6,657 nucleotides of DNA from positions 1 through 6,657 of the forward strand of contig CAJASG010000445.1 of the NCBI GenBank assembly GCA_903944555.1, given 5' to 3'. Positions within the stretch are counted from its first letter, which is position 1. Each line of letters starts with the position of its first letter. The notes beneath the pieces are model-generated. The model ran no database searches. It was not told the origin of the DNA and saw nothing but the letters and a program-made list of their open reading frames with translations. The DNA comes from an uncultured beta proteobacterium (GTDB lineage Bacteria > Pseudomonadota > Gammaproteobacteria > Burkholderiales > Burkholderiaceae_C). Positions 1 through 5,319 of the stretch are shown here, in pieces. Both the position numbers and the translations under genes were made by a program.

Positions 1-2031
1 AATGCGGAATACCTCAGGGGACCAAAAGAACTCCATGGTCCGCAGGTCGAGCTCCCAGCCGCCAACATGCGCCAACTCTCCGGTATGCCGTAGTAGCTCG
101 GCGGTGCGTTCCAGCGTTTCGCGTACCCGGTAGTCCTCGGTCACGTCGCTGAACACCAGCACGACGCCCTCAATTTGGCCGACGGAATTGCGAATAGGCG
201 CCGCACTGTCGGATATCTGGTATTCCTTCCCATCGCGCGACAGCAATGCGGTGTGGTTGGCCAGGCCCACCACCGCACCGCGCTCCATCACCAGCTGCAC
301 GGGGTTGACGGCCTCCAGACGGGTTTTGGCGTTCACGATATGAAACACCTCCGGCAAGGGTATTCCACGGGCCTTGGACAGTGTCCATCCCGTCAGGCGT
401 TCGGCCGTTCCGTTCATGCGGGTGATTCGCCCCTGCGCATCGGTGGCAATCACCGCATCTCCGATGGATTGCAGTGTCGTGGCGAGGTTTTGCTCGTTGA
501 GGCGCAACTGCTCCTCAGTTTGCTTTCGCTCCGTGATGTCGCGTGAAAGAACGATGAAACGCGGCTGCTCATCCTCAAACATGGCTTTGCGGGCAACCGA
601 GAGTTCGAACCAGCACTTGCCGTGCGGCAATTCCAACGCGAATTGCCTGCCGTGGGAGCGCCCTGTTCGGTTGGCCTCTTGCAGGGCCGCCAGCATAACG
701 GCGGCGGCGTCATGCGGCATGACGTCTGTCACACGCTTGCCTAAAAGGTCTTTGGGTGACGCCACCAGCAGATCGTTGCGGGGGGAATGAAAGGCCTGAT
801 AGCGGCCTTCGAGGTCCAGTTCAAACAGCAAGTCAGGAATGGCGTCCAGGGTTGCCAGGAGATTGGTGGTGCGTTCGCGCACCTTCAGTTCCAGCGTGTG
901 GTGTGACTCCTGCACGCTGCCCGCCATGGCGTTAAACGCTTCCGCCAGCGCTGCGATCTCGCGGCTGTCTCTGGCGCGGTGTTGTGCACGCACGTAAAGG
1001 TTTCCCATGCCCAGCTCTCTGGCCGTTTGTGCCAGCAAATGCAGCGGACGGGTGATCCGGCGGGCGGCCAGTGCGATCAGTGCCAAGGCCACCAATGTCA
1101 GCAGGAGGCCGGCGATGGCCAGGGTGCTGGCCCTCTCCTGCAGGCTTGCCAGTGCGCCTTCTTCACTCGTGTAGTGCACCAGCGTCCAGCCTTGTGCCCC
1201 GCTGAACGGTACATGGCGGTACACCACGATCCATTTTTGCCCCAGGGCACCGGACTGCTGCAGGGTGCCTTCGAAACCGATGGCCGTTTGGGGGCTCAAT
1301 TGAAAACCTCCGGCGTCCGATTCGGTAGCGGGGAGCCCGGCCAGCACTTTTCCGGCGGCATCGAACAGCAAGGTCGTTTCATGTGCCGTGGCGTTCGACG
1401 TTTCCGGTACAAAACGGTGTCCCACAAATTGCTGCAGATCGGCGTACACCACGAGAATTCCGATCGGCTTCCCGCCGGGGTAGCCCTGTGCGTCACGCGT
1501 CTGTATTTGTCGAACAATGGCCAATTCAGGATTGCCCGCGCCCACCGCGACAGGTTCGATAATTTCGGTGGCACCGGCTTGTGCCGCGCGCTGGATCAGG
1601 GGTGGCACGTCAAATGTGCGGCCTATGTCGTGCTGTGAGTTGCTGGCAAGGATGCGATGGGTGGCCGGGTCCACGATCAGGATGCGCCGGTACCGGTCCG
1701 GATAGGCCCGTTGCAAGCGTTCAAAGATGCGCTCCACGGTGTGATCGGCCGTGTTTTTGCTCTGGATGACTTTCGCCAAGGCCTCGTTTTCGGATACGAC
1801 CAGTATGTCGCCACGCCGTTCCTTGATGTTGTTGGCGATCAACGCCTGCTGAAGGTCGGCCCTGACTTCCAGGATTCGCATCGCTTCGCCCAAGCGCTGC
1901 TCGCTAGCCCCGATCAGGCCAAGCTGGGGCAAGCCAAAGTACCAAAGAACAAACAGGGTCCCAATGGAAATTAGAAAAAGAGCACCGAAATACCCGGCGA
2001 CCCGGCTGGACAAGGATGAGCGCGGGTGCAT
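1..2031 (-). CDS. Membrane-bound dCACHE-HAMP-PAS sensor protein (C-terminal end outside window)
   Basis: The frame stays open for 677 codons and leaves the window at position 1, so the output domain (histidine kinase, GGDEF or GGDEF-EAL) is not visible. Domains in order: a basic N-terminus and first membrane helix at about residues 12-33; a periplasmic region of about 268 residues (34-301) with double-cache character, including ILIVDPATHRILASN and a later GILVVYADL strand; a second membrane helix at 302-323; a HAMP segment at about 324-376 (RRITRPL to EAFNAMAGSV); a short coiled linker; PAS1 at about 391-503 ending in SRDITERK; PAS2 at about 516-632 (GDAVIATDAQGRITRMN to VFSDVTE); and the start of a third, PAS_3-like domain from about 650 (HVGGWELDL). 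It should sit in the inner membrane, sense a periplasmic signal and pass it to a cytoplasmic output. I chose the ATG at 2031. In-frame GTG codons at 2034 and 2040 are alternatives, and GTG-2040 has the better-placed GAG. The gene follows the binding-protein gene with almost no gap, implying coupled translation. Membrane sensor: very sure; output type: unknown. Confidence 0.93.
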   Translation of the reverse strand, partial: MHPRSSLSSRVAGYFGALFLISIGTLFVLWYFGLPQLGLIGASEQRLGEAMRILEVRADLQQALIANNIKERRGDILVVSENEALAKVIQSKNTADHTVERIFERLQRAYPDRYRRILIVDPATHRILASNSQHDIGRTFDVPPLIQRAAQAGATEIIEPVAVGAGNPELAIVRQIQTRDAQGYPGGKPIGILVVYADLQQFVGHRFVPETSNATAHETTLLFDAAGKVLAGLPATESDAGGFQLSPQTAIGFEGTLQQSGALGQKWIVVYRHVPFSGAQGWTLVHYTSEEGALASLQERASTLAIAGLLLTLVALALIALAARRITRPLHLLAQTARELGMGNLYVRAQHRARDSREIAALAEAFNAMAGSVQESHHTLELKVRERTTNLLATLDAIPDLLFELDLEGRYQAFHSPRNDLLVASPKDLLGKRVTDVMPHDAAAVMLAALQEANRTGRSHGRQFALELPHGKCWFELSVARKAMFEDEQPRFIVLSRDITERKQTEEQLRLNEQNLATTLQSIGDAVIATDAQGRITRMNGTAERLTGWTLSKARGIPLPEVFHIVNAKTRLEAVNPVQLVMERGAVVGLANHTALLSRDGKEYQISDSAAPIRNSVGQIEGVVLVFSDVTEDYRVRETLERTAELLRHTGELAHVGGWELDLRTMEFFWSPEVFRI

Positions 2032-2050
2032 CACAGGCACTAGTTCTCGT
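2029..2050 (-). promoter_or_regulatory. Overlapping stop/start junction between binding-protein and sensor genes
   Basis: Reading the minus strand, ACGAGAACTAGTGCCTGTG is followed by ATG. The TAG stop of the binding-protein gene (2042-2040) shares its last G with a GTG codon (2040-2038) that is in frame with the sensor. A second GTG (2034) and then ATG (2031) follow in the same frame. The only Shine-Dalgarno-like element is a weak GAG at 2048-2046, 5 bases before GTG-2040 and 14 before ATG-2031. The weak site and the touching genes suggest that ribosomes ending the first gene re-initiate on the second. Which of the three codons is used cannot be decided from sequence; the choice changes the protein by at most three residues. 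Confidence 0.6.
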
Positions 2051-3122
2051 AATCGAAACTGCGCACCTGGTAAGTACGCAACTCGGCTAAAACTCGCGGC
2101 AAGCCGTCATAAGCAAAGGCGGTTGCCACGTTGTCCCAGGTGCCACCGGGCGGCAATTTTTTGAGTTTGGTCAAAAATTGGAATTCGCTTTTCAGCGGGG
2201 CGGTCCCGGGGGTGATGAGAATGGTGGGGGCGGACGGAATGTCCAGAATTTCGCGCCGCGTGATGCTGGCAATTTGCGCCGTGGACAAAGCGCCCGGTTT
2301 GCCGGAGAAAGCGCTGGTGTCGGCCATCGCCCACTGCGCCGCTTTTTGCAGATTGTCCTGTGACAAACGCATCCATTCGATGGCGCGCAAGAGGCTGGCC
2401 ACCACGTGCCGGGCGCCCTCGGGTGAACGCGTGGCAAAGGCCCTTGTGATGACAAAATAATCTGATGTCAGGCCCCGAAAGACGGTGTGGTTCTTGTTGC
2501 TCTTCGCCAGCGCTATCGTGGGGGCTGGCTCCCATGCGGCGAAGGCATCGATATCGCCACGTTCCAGCGCGTCAGGCATGTCGCCCACATTGACGGGGAT
2601 GAGCGTGACCTGGGATTCACTGACCCCCGCTGCGCTGAGACCCTGTAACAGGGTGAGGTGGGCGCTGGAGGTCTCGACAAAGCCGATGCGCTTGCCCGCC
2701 AGGCTTGCGGTCTGCGTCGCACCCTTGGCCACGATGGCTGTGGAGGTTTGTTTGACCAGTCCCACAATCCAGACCGCGCCGGTCGATGCCGATAGCAAGG
2801 TGGGCATGTCGCCTATCAGCCCCGCTTCCAGCCGCTGATCTGCCAGCAGAGGAACCATGTCCGCACCGCGCCGAAATGGATGGGTTTTCAAGGGCTGTTG
2901 GCTGGAGGCCAATGCCTTTTTCAGGATGCGGTCACGTTGCATGACCGCGCTGATCACGCCGGAGGGATATCCCAGCGGTTGCACGCCGATGTCCACCGTG
3001 GCGGACGCGGGGGACAAACCGTAGCTGTCAAAGTACTCCTGGCCCGTAGACAGCCTCGGTAAAAGCGACCCCAAGACGGCAAGCGCTAGCAGGAGGCGCC
3101 TGGCAAAGCACGTGTAATCCAT
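2040..3122 (-). CDS. Periplasmic solute-binding protein, NMT1/SsuA-like (ABC-type)
   Basis: A 360-residue secreted protein with a typical signal peptide: basic ARR at 7-9, a hydrophobic core at 10-21 and probable cleavage near residue 27. There is no lipobox, so it should be soluble in the periplasm. The mature part follows the two-lobe type II fold of the nitrate/sulfonate/taurine/thiamine-precursor group: a first strand and ligand-loop region (VDIGVQPLGYPSG, 43-55), an LEAGLIGDMPTLL segment (98-110), the lobe-2 opening LAGKRIGFVETSSAH (141-155), and a hinge-side GDIDAFAAWEPAP motif (189-201), close to the acidic/Trp motif of SsuA-type proteins. At 360 residues it is slightly longer than the usual 310-340. 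The start at 3122 has a strong Shine-Dalgarno site. No permease or transport ATPase lies beside it. The next gene is a membrane sensor whose start overlaps this stop, so I infer a ligand-presenting role rather than uptake. The ligand cannot be told: sulfonate, nitrate and pyrimidine precursors all bind to related proteins. Confidence 0.9.
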   Translation of the reverse strand: MDYTCFARRLLLALAVLGSLLPRLSTGQEYFDSYGLSPASATVDIGVQPLGYPSGVISAVMQRDRILKKALASSQQPLKTHPFRRGADMVPLLADQRLEAGLIGDMPTLLSASTGAVWIVGLVKQTSTAIVAKGATQTASLAGKRIGFVETSSAHLTLLQGLSAAGVSESQVTLIPVNVGDMPDALERGDIDAFAAWEPAPTIALAKSNKNHTVFRGLTSDYFVITRAFATRSPEGARHVVASLLRAIEWMRLSQDNLQKAAQWAMADTSAFSGKPGALSTAQIASITRREILDIPSAPTILITPGTAPLKSEFQFLTKLKKLPPGGTWDNVATAFAYDGLPRVLAELRTYQVRSFDYEN

Positions 3123-3130
3123 GTCAGTGT

Positions 3131-3136
3131 CTCCTT
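3131..3136 (-). promoter_or_regulatory. Strong Shine-Dalgarno site of the binding-protein gene
   Basis: The minus strand reads AAGGAG followed by 8 bases (ACACTGAC) and the ATG at 3122. This is a near-ideal ribosome binding site and fixes the start. It contrasts with the weak signals in front of the sensor, uup and the acyl-CoA synthetase, and suggests that the binding protein is made in larger amounts than the sensor. Confidence 0.8.
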
Positions 3137-3147
3137 GGAACGGGGCT

Positions 3148-3185
3148 GAAAAACCGGTGGTGGGTCTAATACTACGCCGGTTTTC
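3148..3185 (-). repeat. Inverted repeat across the uup stop codon; possible weak terminator or attenuator
   Basis: The plus-strand arms AAAACCGG (3150-3157) and CCGGTTTT (3177-3184) are perfect complements over 8 bases, with near-matches one base further out on each side. The 19-base loop contains the uup TAG stop (3174-3172). As minus-strand RNA this gives GAAAACCGG, loop, CCGGUUUUUC: a short GC core followed by a U run. It could end part of the uup transcript before the binding-protein gene. However, the GC core is only four pairs, the loop is long and the U run is itself in the stem, so strong termination is unlikely. Confidence 0.35.
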
Positions 3186-5139
3186 CCAGTTCTTCCCAGC
3201 GTTCTAGCGCGCTCATGAGTTCGTCGTCGATCTGGGCACTGCGGGCCGACATTTCCAGTGCCCGCGCGTTGTCGCTGCTGTACAGGCTGCCGTCGGCCAG
3301 GGCCTCGTGGATGCCTTGTTGCTCGGCTTCCAGCGCGGCGATTGCGCCAGGCAGACCGTCCAGTTCGCGCTGTTCCTTGAAGCTGAGTTTGCGGGTGCGC
3401 ACGGGTGCCGCCGCCTCGACTGCTGCTGGGGCCGCCACAGCTGTGGACTTCTGCTCCTCTTTTGATAGCTGGTTGCGCTCGTAGTTAAAGGGCTTGGCCC
3501 CTTTTTGACCCTTGCCTTGGGCAATTTCATTGGCGCGTTTGGTTTGTACCAGCCAGTCGGTCACGCCGCCCTCGTACTCGCGCCACGCGCCGTCACCCTC
3601 GTAGGCAATGGTGCTTGTGACGACGTTATCCAAAAAGGTCCGGTCGTGGCTGACCAGGAACACCGTGCCGTCGTAACTTTGCAGCAGGTCTTCCAGCAGC
3701 TCTAGCGTGTCGATGTCCAGGTCATTGGTCGGCTCGTCCAGCACCAGCACGTTGGCGGGGCGGGCAAATAGGCGGGCCAGCAGCAGGCGGTTGCGCTCGC
3801 CACCGCTCAGAGAGCGCACCGGCGAGTTGGCGCGGGCGGGCGAGAACAAAAAGTCGCCCAGGTAGCTTTTGACGTGTTTCTTCTGGTTGCCAATCTCGAT
3901 CCATTCGGAGCCGGGGCTGATGAAGTCTTCCAGCGTGGCGTCCAGGTCCAGCGCGTTGCGCATCTGGTCAAAGTAGGCCACCGTGACGTTGGCACCCAGG
4001 CGCACCGTGCCCCAAGGGCTATGGCCAGATTCCGGTGCGGGCGAGTTGGCAGGTGCCGGGTCGGGCTTATGCTCACCCAAGATGAGCTTGAGCAGCGTGG
4101 TCTTGCCCGCGCCGTTGGGGCCCAGCAGGCCAATTTTGTCGCCGCGCAAAATGGTGGCGGAGAAGTCGCGCACGATGGTGCGGTCGCCAAAGGTTTTGGT
4201 GACGTGCGTCATCTCCGACACCAGCTTGCCACTCTTGTCGCCGCTGCTGACATCCATGTTGACACTGCCCACCACGTCGCGGCGGGCCTGGTGCTTGGCG
4301 CGCAGCTCGCCCAGGCGCACGATGCGGGCCTGCGCCCGGGTGCGCCGGGCTTCGACGCCCTTGCGAATCCAGATTTCTTCTTGCGCCAGCAGCTTGTCGG
4401 CTCTAGCGTTAATCACCGCCTCCTGCGCCAGCTGCTCTTCTTTTTGCAGCAAGTAGGCGGCAAAGTTGCCTGGGTAGGACAGCAGTTGCCCGCGGTCCAG
4501 CTCGACGATGCGGGTGGCCACGTTGTCCAGAAACGAGCGGTCGTGGGTGATGGTGATGATGCTGCCCTTGAACTCGACCAGCAGGCCTTCCAGCCATTCG
4601 ATGGAGTCCAGGTCCAGGTGGTTGGTCGGCTCATCCAGCAGCAGCACGTCGGGCTGCGCCACCAGCGCCTGCGCCAGCGCCACACGCTTCTTAGTGCCGC
4701 CCGACAGGGTGCTGACCAGTGCCTCGGGGTCCAGGTGCAGGCGGTGCAGGGTCTCGTTCACCCGCTGCTCCCAGTTCCAGCCGTCCAGGGTTTCAATCTC
4801 GCTTTGCATCGCGTCCAAGTCGCCGTGGCCTAGGCAATATTCTTCAATAAGGCCGATAACCCGCTCCAGACCTGCGCGAACAGCTATAAAAATAGTAGCG
4901 TTTGCATCCAGCGCGGGCTCCTGAGCGACGTAGGAAATACGGGTGCCGCTTTGCACCTGCAAGCTGCCGTCGTCGGGTTTTTCCAGGCCAGCCAAGATTT
5001 TGAGCATGGACGATTTTCCCGTGCCGTTGCGGCCAATCAGGCCCACGCGCTCCGAGGTTTCAAGGGAAAAACCAGCGTGGTCAAGCAGTGCAACGTGCCC
5101 AAATGCCAGCTGGGCGTCAAGTAGAGTGATAAGTGCCAT
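3172..5139 (-). CDS. uup: ABC-F family ATPase, Uup type
   Basis: A complete 655-residue protein with two ABC ATPase domains and no membrane segments, so it is a cytoplasmic ABC-F factor and not a transporter. Domain 1: Walker A GRNGTGKS (36-43), signature LSGGTKKR (145-152), Walker B LLLDEPTNHLD (166-176), switch His199. Between the domains is a charged helical linker (about 228-290, with EEIWIRKGVEARRTRAQAR), the ABC-F arm that contacts P-site tRNA in this family. Domain 2: Walker A GPNGAGKTT (340-348), signature LSGGERNR (444-451), Walker B VLVLDEPTNDLD (464-475). After an Ala-rich linker (about 553-580) comes a C-terminal coiled coil (584-650, KLSFKEQRELDGLP onward), the hallmark of Uup against EttA, YbiT or YheS. 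E. coli Uup is 635 residues and is linked to ribosome function and to suppression of precise transposon excision. Odd points are a Pro/Ala/Ser-rich insertion at 359-376 and AT-rich codons near residue 83. The start at 5139 matches the family N-terminus; an in-frame stop at 5166-5164 with no start codon between excludes a longer form. A 49-base gap separates it from the binding-protein gene. Confidence 0.95.
   Translation of the reverse strand: MALITLLDAQLAFGHVALLDHAGFSLETSERVGLIGRNGTGKSSMLKILAGLEKPDDGSLQVQSGTRISYVAQEPALDANATIFIAVRAGLERVIGLIEEYCLGHGDLDAMQSEIETLDGWNWEQRVNETLHRLHLDPEALVSTLSGGTKKRVALAQALVAQPDVLLLDEPTNHLDLDSIEWLEGLLVEFKGSIITITHDRSFLDNVATRIVELDRGQLLSYPGNFAAYLLQKEEQLAQEAVINARADKLLAQEEIWIRKGVEARRTRAQARIVRLGELRAKHQARRDVVGSVNMDVSSGDKSGKLVSEMTHVTKTFGDRTIVRDFSATILRGDKIGLLGPNGAGKTTLLKLILGEHKPDPAPANSPAPESGHSPWGTVRLGANVTVAYFDQMRNALDLDATLEDFISPGSEWIEIGNQKKHVKSYLGDFLFSPARANSPVRSLSGGERNRLLLARLFARPANVLVLDEPTNDLDIDTLELLEDLLQSYDGTVFLVSHDRTFLDNVVTSTIAYEGDGAWREYEGGVTDWLVQTKRANEIAQGKGQKGAKPFNYERNQLSKEEQKSTAVAAPAAVEAAAPVRTRKLSFKEQRELDGLPGAIAALEAEQQGIHEALADGSLYSSDNARALEMSARSAQIDDELMSALERWEELGKPA
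4012..4065 (-). other. Pro/Ala/Ser-rich insertion within ATPase domain 2 of uup
   Basis: After Walker A of domain 2 the family normally runs from the LxLGE strand straight into a short DSGTVRLG turn. Here about 15 extra residues (359-376, with PAPANSPAPESGHSPW) come before GTVRLG. The segment has no hydrophobic pattern and should form a flexible surface loop. All catalytic motifs around it are intact, so the gene is not damaged. Its reading GGCGAGTTGGC on the plus strand recurs at 3821-3831, where it also encodes Ala-Asn-Ser-Pro; this may be chance. Confidence 0.55.
4884..4895. repeat. AT-rich hairpin inside uup, possible remnant of a dispersed repeat
   Basis: The plus strand has CTATAAAAATAG, a perfect 4-base inverted repeat around AAAA, embedded in CAGCTATAAAAATAGTAGCG (4881-4900). 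It is conspicuously AT-rich within a GC-rich gene. It is read in frame as Thr-Ile-Phe-Ile-Ala-Val, at the point where Uup proteins usually have a Thr-Val-Phe-x-Ala-Val stretch, so the protein frame is kept. From memory, similar AGCTATAAAAATA-type words are scattered between genes in Comamonadaceae. I cannot confirm that here, and simple codon drift is an alternative. Confidence 0.35.
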
Positions 5140-5209
5140 GTGGCAGGCATTATCCCCTGAGGCTTAACTTGGGTGGGTCAGCCCTTGACGCATTGCCCCC
5201 AAGGCGCTC

Positions 5210-5220
5210 ATGCCGGGCAT
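5210..5220. repeat. Short perfect palindrome ATGCC-G-GGCAT upstream of the acyl-CoA synthetase gene
   Basis: Five-base arms around one central base form a perfect inverted repeat about 100 bases before the start codon. It could be a half-turn operator, but the arms do not extend further and no regulator family is recognised from it. Chance occurrence is quite possible. Confidence 0.2.
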
Positions 5221-5240
5221 TTCACCCACGGTTTGGAGGG

Positions 5241-5269
5241 AATTCAGGGGCTAAGGGGAAACCCGAATT
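5241..5269. repeat. Imperfect inverted repeat upstream of the acyl-CoA synthetase gene
   Basis: AATTC-A-GGG (5241-5249) pairs with CCCGAATT (5262-5269), eight base pairs with one bulged A. A tiny GGG-GAAA-CCC hairpin (5255-5264) overlaps its right arm, so the two structures exclude each other. The position 50-80 bases before the start codon would suit an operator or a leader structure. It does not match the PsrA or FadR consensus as I know them. Confidence 0.25.
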
Positions 5270-5319
5270 TTGCAAAGGACGCGTAAGATTCACGTCATTT
5301 ACAACGACGGGCACCAACC

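Larger units (their letters stand above)
5140..5319. promoter_or_regulatory. Divergent intergenic region between uup and the acyl-CoA synthetase gene
   Basis: The two genes point away from each other, so these 180 bases should hold both promoters. No textbook sigma-70 pair is visible on either strand. On the minus strand GATAAT (5154-5149) is a good -10 element but lacks a -35 at the right distance. On the plus strand TTGACG (5185-5190) is a fair -35 but has no -10 partner 16-18 bases on, and TAAGAT (5284-5289) is an isolated -10-like word. Two small palindromes (5210-5220 and 5241-5269) are candidate operators. There is no open reading frame of note. Confidence 0.5.

Noticed and set aside
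979..1638. 219-codon open frame on the plus strand opposite the sensor gene
   Set aside because: It overlaps the cache, membrane and HAMP coding part of the sensor. The protein is Gln/Gly/Arg-rich with no domain, signal peptide or ribosome binding site.
2131..2838. Several 60-142-codon frames on both strands inside the binding-protein gene
   Set aside because: All are shadows of one well-supported secreted protein gene; none has its own motif or start signal.
3874..4833. 319-codon open frame on the plus strand opposite uup
   Set aside because: It is antisense to conserved ABC-F ATPase motifs. The Gln/Val/Ala-rich translation is typical of reverse-complement reading.
3172..5139. uup product as the ATPase partner of the neighbouring solute-binding protein
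   Set aside because: Two ATPase domains on one chain with an ABC-F linker and a C-terminal coiled coil mark a soluble translation/DNA-associated factor; it has no permease interface and is not an SsuB/TauB-type ATPase.
5134..5145. TGCCATGTGGCA palindrome at the uup start codon
   Set aside because: Five-base arms with a two-base centre cannot form a stable hairpin, and half of it is fixed by the start codon and the Ala codon. Treated as chance.
5185..5213. TTGACG as the -35 of a promoter for the acyl-CoA synthetase gene
   Set aside because: The bases 17 positions on (TCATGC) are a poor -10, and spacers of 16 or 18 are no better.
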